From Pseudomonadota bacterium (GTDB lineage Bacteria > Pseudomonadota > Gammaproteobacteria > Steroidobacterales > Steroidobacteraceae): a stretch of DNA of 8,845 nt. Every line of letters begins with the position of its first letter. Position 1 is the stretch's first letter. Positions 1-6,358 of the stretch are shown here, in pieces. The stretch is from the NCBI GenBank assembly GCA_021792815.1, contig JAJYTX010000087.1, positions 1 to 8,845 on the forward strand, given 5' to 3'. A program made the translations under genes and the position numbers. The notes beneath the pieces are model-generated. The model ran no database searches. It was not told where the DNA came from and worked only from the letters and a program-made list of their open reading frames with translations.

Positions 1-1
1 C

Positions 2-106
2 GAGGTGGTCGACTGGGATGAGCGCGCCCTGGTGGACGCCATCCGCCGGCAGGCCCGGCACGAAGACACCACGCGCTGGGACACGATCGAATTCAAGCTC
101 GACTGA
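2..106 (+). CDS. C-terminal end of an unidentified protein (partial)
   Basis: The frame is open from the window edge and ends at TGA 104-106, giving the last 34 residues of a protein that begins outside the window. The fragment is charged and hydrophilic, with a Trp-Asp-Glu stretch near its start and the ending IEFKLD. It has G/C-ending codons like its neighbours. No family can be recognised from so little. That it is a real gene end is supported by the strong hairpin about 40 bases downstream and by the convergent receptor gene stopping at 201. The same strand also carries a much longer frame opposite the receptor, but that is judged a shadow. Confidence 0.5.
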   Translation, partial: EVVDWDERALVDAIRRQARHEDTTRWDTIEFKLD

Positions 107-144
107 GCCCGGCCCGGCGCCGGATCCTGCGCACTCTGCCTCAA

Positions 145-185
145 CCCCCGTTGCGCGCCGCCGCTCACCCGGCTCGCAACGGGGG
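145..185. terminator. Candidate bidirectional terminator hairpin between convergent genes
   Basis: A perfect 11-bp inverted repeat, CCCCCGTTGCG at 145-155 and CGCAACGGGGG at 175-185, is extended after one mismatch by a further 4-bp stem (157-160 with 170-173) and closed by a 9-base loop. It lies between the TGA at 106 and the receptor stop at 201, so it could serve both convergent genes. Neither side has a long T-run, so it is not a textbook intrinsic terminator, but position and stem strength fit one. It could also act as a 3'-end stabilising stem. Confidence 0.7.
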
Positions 186-200
186 CCGCTCAGCCTTCGC

Positions 201-2693
201 TCAGAACCGCACCGAGATCGTGCCATACACCGCGCGCGGCGGGCCGGAATACGCCAGGGGGTACCCGGCGCTCGCCGTGCCATAGAGCCCGCCGGCGGAG
301 ATGTACTCGAAGAAGTTGTACTGCTTGTCGAGCGCGTTCATCACTTCGAGCTTCAGCTTGATCGATTTCGCCACATCGCCGTACCAGGACGTGGGCAGGG
401 TGGCCGCCAGCGCCACATTGAGCACGCCGTAGCCGGCGATCTGCTGCCGGCTCGGCCCGACCAGGCCGTGATCGGCGGCCGTGCCGTAGTTGTCGAACAC
501 ATACTGCGTGCCGACATACTGGTACCAGGCGCGCGGCTTGAGCGCGAACCCATCCGCGAGCCTGTACGTCCAGTAGGCGCCGATGTTGAAGGTGCTCTGC
601 GGCGTGTCCGAGACCGGCAGCCCCGAATAGTCGGTGGTGCCGCCCCCGCCGGGAGCGGTGAACGAGTAGCGGTTGTAGTACGCCCGGCCGATGTTGAGGT
701 TGCTGAAAAGCTTCAGGGCGTCCCAGTTGGCTTCGGCGGAGAGATTCACGCCGTGGTAGACCGAGTCCCCGGTGCCGAGGCCGAGGAAGTCGCCGCCGGA
801 GGAATTCACGCCGATGATCTGATTGCTCAGGTCATCGTGGTAGTAGTTGAGGTTGATCAGCAGCCGCCGGAAGCGGCCGATCACCGGCCAGAACAGCTTG
901 ACGCCCGCCTGCCACTCGCGGCTTCTCTCCAGGATGTCGCCGCCGACCGGCTCACTCTGATACAGGCCGCCGCCGCCGCCCACCTGGGGCAGGCGGTAGG
1001 CGCTCGCCCAGTTGCCGTAAACGGCCAGCCACCGCAGCGGCTGCCAGCGCAGGCTCGCCGAAGGCTCGGTCCTGTCGTAGTTGGTCTGGGTGGCCGGCAG
1101 CGAGCCCTGGTCGCCGCCCTTGGGAAACAGGCCGAGTCCGGACGTGCCCAGGATGTCAGCCAGCTGAAACTGCGTGCCGCCGAACGGGTAGTAGTCCGTA
1201 TGGAAACTCACCAGGCGTACGCCCGGGGTGATGGTGAGCGAGGGCAGGGGGGAGATGGCGTCCTGCAGGTACGCGGCGAGATTGGTGATGTACCAGTAGT
1301 CGCTGCGGTGGTTCGCGTTCGGAACCTGCGCCGAGCCGCAGACGCTGGTGCCGGGTGCAATGCTGGTGCCGTTCGACAGATTGATCGGATTCGGCCCCGG
1401 GGTGAGCACACATATCCCCGGGTTATAGAACGCGTTGCGGGAGTTGTAGACCGTATTGATGAAGTAGCCGCCGACGCCGATGTGCTCGTACGGCAGGTAG
1501 ATGTCGCTCCAGATCTTGTCGCCGTACATGTGCGAGAACGGGTTGTTGTGCTCGTACAGGTTGGCGGGGCCCGGGGTTCCCAGGCCGAAATTGTTGTAAT
1601 GCCAGTGCAGGCGGTCGCCGCGGCGGTACCACAGCTGATTGTGCAGGGTCATGCGCCCGTCGACCCGGATGTTCTGTCTCGCATAGAGGATCCAGGTGCG
1701 ATTGTTGTCGTACTTGCGCCAGACATTCTCATTGACGGTGTTGTAATAGCCGGTGGTCGCTTCGCTCAGCAGGGGGCCGGGGGCGCCGATGCCGTTGACG
1801 CTCAGCCCGGCAATCGGCGTGAGCGGCAGCGGCACGGGGCGCCAGCCGCCACCGGCGCCGAGGTACGCGCCGAAGCTGATGCTGCTGCCATCGTCGAACT
1901 CCCTGCGGGTCTTGAGGAATCCGGCGTAGTTCTGCGTCGGCCAGGCCCAGCCATCCGGAGAGGTGTGGAAACTGTCAGCTTTGCCGGCTCCGCCGGCGAT
2001 CACCGTCTCCCAGCCGTGGAACCTGCCGGTCTGCAGGATGAGGTCGGCGTTTTTGCTGCTGAAGCTGCCGTAGGTGAGCTGCAGGTAGGCGCTCGGCCTC
2101 GCCGCCGGCTGTACCGGCACGAAATTCACCCCGCCGCCCATGTTGTTGTACCAGCGGCTCTCGGGATTGCCCGGCCCGTAGGTCACGCGAGCGCCCTGCA
2201 GCAGCGCGGTCTGCGGAATCTCGGGGGTTTCCCACAGGCCGCTCGCGGCATTGACCATCGGTATGCCGTCGAAGCTGATGGCGAGGTTGCCGTTGTTGGA
2301 GGTGCCTGGGGACAGTCCCGCCCAGCCCTGGTTGAGACCGTTGATGCTGATGCTCGCCTTGGTGCCGCCGGTCTGACCATAGCCGGAGACGGAGATACCC
2401 GGCGCGAACGTGAGCGCTTGGGCGGCGCCGCCCACCACACCGGCGGATTTCAACTGCTGGCGGTCGAGCGCCTTGTCGCCATAGGCTGACTGGTAGATCG
2501 AGGTCTGCTTCAGGCTCTTCAGCTGCTGCTCCTTCGCGGTGACGATGATCTCCTGCAGGGCGGCCATGGGCATCGGTGAGGGTGCCGGGGCCGGGACGGG
2601 TGCCGCCTGGGCGGCGGCGCCGGCCAGAATCGAGGCGACCGCGAGGGCGATGCGTGGACTTTCGCAGACTCGGCTTTGCAGGGAATTTCTCAT
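201..2693 (-). CDS. TonB-dependent outer-membrane receptor
   Basis: This 830-residue protein should import a scarce ligand (siderophore, metal complex, cobamide or sugar) across the outer membrane using TonB energy; the ligand cannot be told from sequence. An N-terminal signal peptide has a hydrophobic core at about 14-28 and likely cleavage after AQA (residue 30), followed by a Pro/Ala-rich linker (31-43). A TonB box, EIIVTA, is at 48-53. The plug domain runs roughly 60-195, with GGTKASISINGL and the DGIPM strand. The rest is a 22-strand-type barrel rich in Tyr, Trp and Asn, ending in ...ISVRF with the terminal Phe expected for Bam-dependent insertion. Cys428 and Cys452, 23 residues apart in a likely extracellular loop, could form a disulfide. 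The start is ATG 2691-2693 with AGAGGAAG about six bases upstream. No sigma/anti-sigma pair or ABC transporter lies beside it. Length is normal for the family and I see no frameshift. Confidence 0.93.
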   Translation of the reverse strand: MRNSLQSRVCESPRIALAVASILAGAAAQAAPVPAPAPSPMPMAALQEIIVTAKEQQLKSLKQTSIYQSAYGDKALDRQQLKSAGVVGGAAQALTFAPGISVSGYGQTGGTKASISINGLNQGWAGLSPGTSNNGNLAISFDGIPMVNAASGLWETPEIPQTALLQGARVTYGPGNPESRWYNNMGGGVNFVPVQPAARPSAYLQLTYGSFSSKNADLILQTGRFHGWETVIAGGAGKADSFHTSPDGWAWPTQNYAGFLKTRREFDDGSSISFGAYLGAGGGWRPVPLPLTPIAGLSVNGIGAPGPLLSEATTGYYNTVNENVWRKYDNNRTWILYARQNIRVDGRMTLHNQLWYRRGDRLHWHYNNFGLGTPGPANLYEHNNPFSHMYGDKIWSDIYLPYEHIGVGGYFINTVYNSRNAFYNPGICVLTPGPNPINLSNGTSIAPGTSVCGSAQVPNANHRSDYWYITNLAAYLQDAISPLPSLTITPGVRLVSFHTDYYPFGGTQFQLADILGTSGLGLFPKGGDQGSLPATQTNYDRTEPSASLRWQPLRWLAVYGNWASAYRLPQVGGGGGLYQSEPVGGDILERSREWQAGVKLFWPVIGRFRRLLINLNYYHDDLSNQIIGVNSSGGDFLGLGTGDSVYHGVNLSAEANWDALKLFSNLNIGRAYYNRYSFTAPGGGGTTDYSGLPVSDTPQSTFNIGAYWTYRLADGFALKPRAWYQYVGTQYVFDNYGTAADHGLVGPSRQQIAGYGVLNVALAATLPTSWYGDVAKSIKLKLEVMNALDKQYNFFEYISAGGLYGTASAGYPLAYSGPPRAVYGTISVRF

Positions 2694-2811
2694 CGTGCGC
2701 TTCCTCTGAGGTTTTTTTGCTGCACGCGGTTTCGACCGCGGCGTGGCGCACGGTAACGGCCGATGATGACGGTCTCATGGCGGATTCATTGCGGAATTGT
2801 TGCAGGATAGG

Positions 2812-2826
2812 GTGTGCCCGGCACAC
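2812..2826. promoter_or_regulatory. Perfect 15-bp dyad, candidate operator upstream of the receptor
   Basis: GTGTGCC and GGCACAC flank a single central C, giving a perfect interrupted palindrome about 120 bases upstream of the receptor start. The same half-site GCACAC/GTGTGC returns in a second inverted repeat 33 bases further upstream. Position and symmetry suggest a dimeric regulator; which one is unknown. Confidence 0.4.
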
Positions 2827-2858
2827 GCGCGGGTTTCAGGTCCCGACGGGATGGGTCG

Positions 2859-2877
2859 GCACACGCGGCCCGTGTGC
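2859..2877. promoter_or_regulatory. Second GCACACG/CGTGTGC inverted repeat
   Basis: GCACACG (2859-2865) and CGTGTGC (2871-2877) are perfect 7-bp arms around the five bases CGGCC. It shares the half-site of the dyad at 2812-2826, but in the opposite order and with wider spacing. It could be a second operator or an unrelated GC-rich stem-loop. Confidence 0.35.
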
Positions 2878-3050
2878 GGAGCCTGCGATCTGCCGCTTGC
2901 GCGCTCGGAGGGCTCGCCGGACCGCCGAGGTGCGTGAGTGGGCCTCGCCGCGAGCCCATGTCTTCGGGCGGCCGGGGAGCGAGACCTGGGACGGACACGC
3001 GGAAGCGCCGTCCGCGGGGATGCCGACGGAACGGTCGGTGCGGCGCGGTC

Positions 3051-3089
3051 GGCGCGCGGCCGGCTGCGCACTCCGGGCCGCAGCGCGCC
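3051..3089 (-). terminator. Stem-loop downstream of the BON gene, candidate terminator
   Basis: GGCGCGC (3051-3057) pairs with GCGCGCC (3083-3089), and an inner GGCC (3058-3061) pairs with GGCC (3076-3079), leaving a three-base bulge and a 14-base loop. It begins about 10 bases past the BON-protein stop codon. No T-run follows on the minus strand, so termination is inferred from position and stem strength only. Confidence 0.4.
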
Positions 3090-3099
3090 TCAGCTCAGC

Positions 3100-3750
3100 T
3101 CAGGGAGCGGCAGAGACCGGTTGCACGCGGACGCGATTCTCGATGTCCTTGACCCCGAGGCACGAATCGGCGATGTCCTCGATCGCGTGTTTCATCCGCC
3201 GTTCGGGCACAGTGCCCTCGAGCACGACTTTCGCGTCGAGGACCTCCACCGTGACATCGCTCGAATCGATGTGGTTCGAGGCCCGGGTGAGCCGGTCGCA
3301 GATGTCCTCGCGGATGCGCTCATCGGAGCGCTGATATCCCTTTGGGCCAGGTGGATACTTGTAGACGTGCCGGGGGCGCGCCGCGCCGCCCGATTCCGTC
3401 GCCAGGTATTCACCCGGCCCGTAGCCTGGCGACTCCCGGCCCGGCCCGAAAAGCTCTGCCTCGTATTCGCGCTCCAGCTCGGTAAGGATCTCGGGCGCCT
3501 CCTCGCCGAATCCGTAGTAGCCGCCGGTGAAACCCGGGCCGCTGCTGTAGCCGGCAACGCCGGTGCCGTAGTAGCGCGGCTCGCGGCCATAGGTGAAGGG
3601 TACCCTGCCGAACAGCTCCTCGCTGCTCATGAGTTTCCAGGGGCGCCGCGGGCCCGCATGGCCGGGATGCCTCCAGGGCGGGTAACGCCCCGCAGGTCCT
3701 GCGCGCAGGCCGCCGCCGCGGCTGTTGGAATTTCGGTTGCTCTGATTCAT
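3100..3750 (-). CDS. BON-domain protein with Gly/Tyr-rich N-terminal half
   Basis: A 216-residue protein with a single C-terminal BON domain at about 140-210. It has the typical lead-in GPKGYQRSDERIREDICDRL, then the strand/turn VTVEVLDAKVVLEGTVPERR and the closing helix to GVKDIENRVRV. BON domains (as in OsmY) are linked to membrane or phospholipid contact and osmotic or envelope stress. Residues 1-130 are low-complexity, rich in Gly, Tyr, Arg and Pro, with an acidic helix at about 83-100. No signal peptide is visible, so unlike OsmY it would stay in the cytoplasm. ATG 3748-3750 is chosen because GAGGA lies about seven bases before it; a second ATG at residue 41 has a weaker site. It is probably co-transcribed with, or a near neighbour of, the response regulator 111 bases upstream. 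Confidence 0.88.
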   Translation of the reverse strand: MNQSNRNSNSRGGGLRAGPAGRYPPWRHPGHAGPRRPWKLMSSEELFGRVPFTYGREPRYYGTGVAGYSSGPGFTGGYYGFGEEAPEILTELEREYEAELFGPGRESPGYGPGEYLATESGGAARPRHVYKYPPGPKGYQRSDERIREDICDRLTRASNHIDSSDVTVEVLDAKVVLEGTVPERRMKHAIEDIADSCLGVKDIENRVRVQPVSAAP

Positions 3751-3861
3751 GGTCGTTCCTCACGTGCCGGCGCCCGCCATGCCGCATCACTCTCGGCCGT
3801 CGCGCCGGGCGCGGCCATCGTGGCAAATGCGGACGGCGCTTCGGTTCGCGCTGCCGCGGGC

Positions 3862-4281
3862 TCAGCTGCCCGGGGCGCGGGCGCGGATGAAGCGTCCGAG
3901 GGCGGCGAACGTTTCGACTACTTTGAGCAGAATCTGCGGGTCGGCGGGCTTGTGCGCGCAGAACAGCGGCGCCCCCGGCAGCCAGGGCAGGCTGGCGGTG
4001 CGCAGCGCGCCACTCAGCAGGATGGTGGGCACGACGCGTCCCAGGGAACGACACACCGCCTCCGCGACTTCGGCCCCGTCCATCTCGCCGGGGAGCACGA
4101 AGTCGACGATCAGCACATCGGGACCGTCCGCGTGGCGTGCTGCCCAGGCGAGCGCGCTGGGCCCGTCGGGCGCGGTGAATACCTCCATGCCGCGCGCGCG
4201 CAGCATCATCGCGATGGCAGCGGCGACCTGTGCGTCGTCCTCCAGATGCAGAACGATTGGACTGCTGCGCGCTTGCGCCAT
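3862..4281 (-). CDS. Receiver-only response regulator
   Basis: A 139-residue CheY-like protein with one receiver domain and no output domain. The acidic pocket is Glu14-Asp15-Asp16 (in VLHLEDD). The phospho-acceptor is Asp60 in VLIVDFVLPGEMDG, the switch Ser/Thr is Ser90 in ILLSG, and the conserved Lys is Lys111 in HKPAD. The likely job is phosphotransfer or protein-protein signalling; no histidine kinase lies in the window, so its partner is unknown. The frame stays open upstream for 82 more residues, but ATG 4279-4281 has GGGGGA about eight bases upstream and starts right before the first receiver strand. The longer form would run into the DksA-like gene. Gaps to its neighbours are 119 and 111 bases, so an operon is possible but not tight. 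Confidence 0.88.
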   Translation of the reverse strand: MAQARSSPIVLHLEDDAQVAAAIAMMLRARGMEVFTAPDGPSALAWAARHADGPDVLIVDFVLPGEMDGAEVAEAVCRSLGRVVPTILLSGALRTASLPWLPGAPLFCAHKPADPQILLKVVETFAALGRFIRARAPGS

Positions 4282-4400
4282 GCACGTGTCCCCCGAGCCA
4301 CGCGGGCAGCGTCGGGCCCTATCAGTCAATGATGGGGCGCACCATAAGCACGGCACCGCGGCGCGTACATACGGGAAACGACTTAGAGCCGCCGGTACCG

Positions 4401-4799
4401 CTACAGGCTCGGCGGACGCGTGCTCTCCGGCCGCGCCTCGTATGCCTGCTGGCACGCCAGGCAGCGCCGGGCGGTCGGATGACTGTCGAGCCGCGCCGGA
4501 TCGATGCGCTCGCCGCAGTCGAGGCACGTGCCGTAGCTGCGCGCGGCGATCCGGCGCAGTGCGGCATCGACTTCGCGGATCTCGTGCACGTCACGGGAGA
4601 CTTCCGCCAGGTTTACGTCGCTCAGCAGGTCCGCGAGCGCCTCTTCTTCGACATCGTGCACCTGGCCGGCGAGCTCGCCGTACGCCTCGGTGTCGCTGCG
4701 CAGCAGCGCCTGATGGATCTGGCGACGCAACACATCGAGGCGCTCGCGCAGCAGGCGCTCGAAATGCCGCTCATCCACCGGCGGGGCGTTCTGTGACAT
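4401..4799 (-). CDS. DksA/TraR-family C4 zinc-finger protein
   Basis: A 132-residue protein with an N-terminal helical, probably coiled-coil part (about 10-85) and a C-terminal C4 zinc finger: Cys92-x2-Cys95 and Cys113-x2-Cys116, within GTCLDCGERIDPARL and the family-typical HPTARRC. DksA-type proteins enter the RNA polymerase secondary channel and reset transcription in stress, often with ppGpp. The DxxDxA tip motif of E. coli DksA is not evident; the equivalent stretch reads QVHDVEEEALAD, so DksA-like activity is uncertain. The frame also opens at ATG 4833-4835, twelve residues earlier. ATG 4797-4799 is preferred because GGAACGAG lies upstream and a promoter candidate at 4845-4873 would place the RNA start near the earlier ATG. 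It is divergent from the CBS gene. Confidence 0.85.
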   Translation of the reverse strand: MSQNAPPVDERHFERLLRERLDVLRRQIHQALLRSDTEAYGELAGQVHDVEEEALADLLSDVNLAEVSRDVHEIREVDAALRRIAARSYGTCLDCGERIDPARLDSHPTARRCLACQQAYEARPESTRPPSL

Positions 4800-4844
4800 G
4801 TGACTGGCTCGTTCCGGGCCGTCCCGGCTGATCATCCCGGGGTA

Positions 4845-4873
4845 TCGATATCGCCGGCCTCAACCTCCGCCAA
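4845..4873 (-). promoter_or_regulatory. Candidate sigma-70-like promoter for the DksA-like gene
   Basis: On the minus strand TTGGCG (4873-4868) is followed after 17 bases by TATCGA (4850-4845). The matches are about 4/6 and 3/6, so this is weak but correctly spaced. The expected RNA start, near 4838, gives a leader of roughly 40 bases to ATG 4799. The -10 overlaps the palindrome GATATCGATATC-like sequence at 4843-4852. Confidence 0.3.
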
Positions 4874-4990
4874 TGCGTACTCTCCGCAGCGGCGCGGACC
4901 GCGGCGGCGCGTGGTCCGCCGCCCGCGGAAAGTGCGGATTCCGCGCGCCGGTTCGCGGTGCGATGGTTTGCCGCGGCGAAGATGCCGGTC

Positions 4991-5010
4991 TTCGGCGAGG
5001 TTCCGCCGAA
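4991..5010. promoter_or_regulatory. Inverted repeat in the CBS gene upstream region
   Basis: TTCGGCG (4991-4997) and CGCCGAA (5004-5010) form perfect 7-bp arms around a six-base loop, ending 36 bases before the CBS-protein start. A further CGG/CCG pairing is possible outside a small bulge. It could be an operator or a leader hairpin; no clear -35/-10 pair was found around it. Confidence 0.35.
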
Positions 5011-5046
5011 CCGACCGCACAATTCGATTGCGCGAGGAGACACACC

Positions 5047-5502
5047 ATGAAAGTCGGCGACATCTGCGGGCGAAACGTGGTCACGGTCCGGGAATTCGAC
5101 GAGCTCACGGCCGCCGCGCAGCTCATGCGCGAAAAGCACATCGGGTATCTGGTGGTCGTCGAGCCGAATGTCGCCGACGGCACGCTCGTGCCCGCCGGAG
5201 TGCTCACGGACCGGGACATCGTGGTCGGGATCGTCGCCAAGGGCACGGATCCGCGCACCCTCAGGGTCGGCGAGGTCATGACGCGCGAGCCGCTGTTGGC
5301 TCAGGAGGACAGCAGCGTCTCGAGCGCCGTGCGGCGCATGCGCGAGATCGGCGTGCGGCGCATGCCGGTGGTCGGCCACGCGGGACAGCTCGTCGGGGTG
5401 CTCTCGCTCGATGACGTGCTCGATGCTTTCGCCGAGGAGCTGATGGATGTTGCCCGATCGATCCGTCACGAGCTCAAGATGGAAGGCGCGCTGCGGCCCT
5501 GA
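5047..5502 (+). CDS. Two-CBS-domain protein
   Basis: A 151-residue stand-alone CBS pair (Bateman module). CBS1 runs about 6-65, starting MKVGDICGRNVVTV and holding GVLTDRDIVVGI. CBS2 runs about 76-131, with VGEVMTREP, the strand GVRRMPVVG and GVLSLDDVLDAF, followed by a C-terminal helix. Such proteins bind adenine nucleotides (AMP, ATP, SAM or similar) at the domain interface and act as energy or redox sensors; the ligand here is unknown. The start is ATG 5047 with GAGGAG seven bases upstream. The frame extends back to 4873, but that part is unlike any family and would fill the divergent promoter region. It is the first gene of a likely three-gene unit, with 69 bases to the next. Confidence 0.92.
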   Translation: MKVGDICGRNVVTVREFDELTAAAQLMREKHIGYLVVVEPNVADGTLVPAGVLTDRDIVVGIVAKGTDPRTLRVGEVMTREPLLAQEDSSVSSAVRRMREIGVRRMPVVGHAGQLVGVLSLDDVLDAFAEELMDVARSIRHELKMEGALRP

Positions 5503-5571
5503 GCCGCGCACGGGGCGGTCTCGGGACAGTCATCCGGCCGGAGGCGATTGCCGTCCGCAGGGAGATCTCAC

Positions 5572-5940
5572 GTGATCAAGGTGCTCGAGGGTTTCCCGGA
5601 ATCGGTGCTGGCGCTCGCCGCGGAAGGGCAGGTGACCCGCAGGGACTATGAGGACATCCTGATCCCCAGGCTCGATGCGCTGCTGCGCGGGCACGGCAGA
5701 ATCCGCGTCTACTATGAGCTCGGCGCGGCGTTTGCCGGGATCGACGCCGAGGCGGTCTGGGAGGACCTGAAGATCGGCTTCGAGCACCTGTCGTGCTGGG
5801 AGAAAATGGCGGTGGTCACGGACGTGCGCTGGATCCGGCTGGCATTGCATGCGTTCCGGTTCCTGATGCCGGGTGAGCTGCGTGTCTTCGATACGCGCCA
5901 CGCCGCCGAGGCGCGCACATGGGTCAAGACCGACCCGTAG
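5572..5940 (+). CDS. SpoIIAA-like (STAS/SEC14-type) protein
   Basis: A 122-residue protein of the SpoIIAA-like family, recognised by an IKVLEGFPES start, a central strand RIRVYYELGAAFAGID, then AVWEDLKIGF, the motif WEKMAVVTDVRWI, and FRFLMPGELRVF near the end. Members have a STAS-like fold and occur in stress and lipid-associated contexts; no precise function is established. The start is GTG 5572-5574 with GGGAG seven to eight bases upstream, and it gives the family's normal N-terminus. An earlier TTG at 5548 adds eight residues that the family lacks. It sits between the CBS gene and the YdaT-like gene, consistent with one transcript. Confidence 0.88.
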   Translation: MIKVLEGFPESVLALAAEGQVTRRDYEDILIPRLDALLRGHGRIRVYYELGAAFAGIDAEAVWEDLKIGFEHLSCWEKMAVVTDVRWIRLALHAFRFLMPGELRVFDTRHAAEARTWVKTDP

Positions 5941-5979
5941 CGCGGCCGCCGGTCGGCGCGCGGCGCCGGCACGGCTGCG

Positions 5980-6183
5980 ATGCCGTGGAATGACGCTCAT
6001 TTTCCGCGCTCGATGGCGCATCTGCCGCCCACGGTGCGCGCCAAGGCCATCGCCATCGCCAACGCCCTGCTCGCCGAGGGGTATGACGAGGGGCGGGCGA
6101 TCCGGATCGGGATCGCGCAGGCGAAACGCTGGGCCGCTGCGCATCCGGGGGAGGATCCGCTCCGACGGAGCGCGGGGCGCTGA
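5980..6183 (+). CDS. Small YdaT-like N-terminal-domain protein
   Basis: A 67-residue protein beginning MPWNDAHFPRSMAHLPP and continuing VRAKAIAIANALLAEGYDEGRAIRIGIAQAKRWA. This closely follows, from memory, the N-terminal domain of the YdaT family of small proteins in Bacillus and many proteobacteria. The C-terminal DUF2188 part of full-length members is absent and the protein ends in a short basic tail. Function is unknown; the fold is probably two or three helices. The ATG is fixed by the family's MPW start, although the ribosome-binding site is poor. It lies 39 bases after the SpoIIAA-like gene, probably as the last gene of that unit. Confidence 0.8.
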   Translation: MPWNDAHFPRSMAHLPPTVRAKAIAIANALLAEGYDEGRAIRIGIAQAKRWAAAHPGEDPLRRSAGR

Positions 6184-6217
6184 ATGCACCGGCCCGCGCC
6201 GGCGGCGTGTCCGCGCG

Positions 6218-6240
6218 CCCGGCCGTCGGCCGGGACATTT
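6218..6240 (+). terminator. Candidate terminator after the YdaT-like gene
   Basis: CCCGGCC (6218-6224) and GGCCGGG (6228-6234) form perfect 7-bp arms around GTC, followed by ACATTT. The T-run is short, so it is weak by standard rules. It ends the CBS/SpoIIAA/YdaT unit and overlaps the region where a -35 for uppP would lie. Confidence 0.4.
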
Positions 6241-6248
6241 GCTAGAAT
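6240..6248 (+). promoter_or_regulatory. Extended -10 promoter candidate for uppP
   Basis: TGCTAGAAT matches the extended -10 form TGnTAnAAT in otherwise GC-rich DNA. No good -35 lies 17 bases upstream, which is tolerated in extended -10 promoters. It would give a leader of about 100 bases before the uppP ATG at 6359. Confidence 0.5.
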
Positions 6249-6358
6249 CGATCGAATGTGCCGGCCCGCTCACGCGAGGCGGGCGCCAGCATCGGGCAGG
6301 CCGCCGCGGACCATGATCGACGGCGGATCATCAGCCGGGAAAGCAGGGCACACTCGCC

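Larger units (their letters stand above)
2694..3099. other. Non-coding spacer upstream of the receptor
   Basis: About 400 bases lie between the BON-protein stop and the receptor start. Frames that cross it are shadows: they are Arg/Pro/Ala-rich, match no family, and run on opposite the neighbouring genes. It contains the receptor ribosome-binding site and an A-rich leader just before it (minus strand), a small CGCGGT-TTCG-ACCGCG hairpin at 2725-2740, two GTGTGC/GCACAC dyads (2812-2826 and 2859-2877) and a long stem-loop at 3051-3089. I could not fix a convincing sigma-70 promoter for the receptor. A CTATCC -10-like hexamer sits beside the first dyad, but nothing good lies at -35. Confidence 0.6.

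Noticed and set aside
18..2489. An 823-residue open frame on the + strand opposite the receptor
   Set aside because: It mirrors the receptor codons, is rich in Arg, Val, Ala and Gly without recognisable domains, and lacks a ribosome-binding site. Long antisense frames are expected opposite GC-rich genes, and the minus-strand receptor has clear motifs throughout.
2725..2740. CGCGGT-TTCG-ACCGCG hairpin next to a T-run (2712-2718), as a terminator
   Set aside because: The T-run comes before the hairpin on the + strand and reads as A's after it on the minus strand, so it has the wrong order for termination on either strand.
2938..4332. A 464-residue + strand frame opposite the BON and response-regulator genes
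   Set aside because: The minus strand holds intact BON and receiver domains with good ribosome-binding sites; this frame has neither.
4282..4400. ATCATTGACTGAT-like sequence before the response regulator as an FNR site
   Set aside because: It does not keep the TTGAT-N4-ATCAA arrangement; only short outer arms match and no -10 is placed to go with it.
4282..4527. Longer response-regulator start giving 82 extra residues
   Set aside because: The extension is basic low-complexity sequence overlapping the DksA-like gene, while ATG 4281 has a clear GGGGGA site and begins right before the receiver fold.
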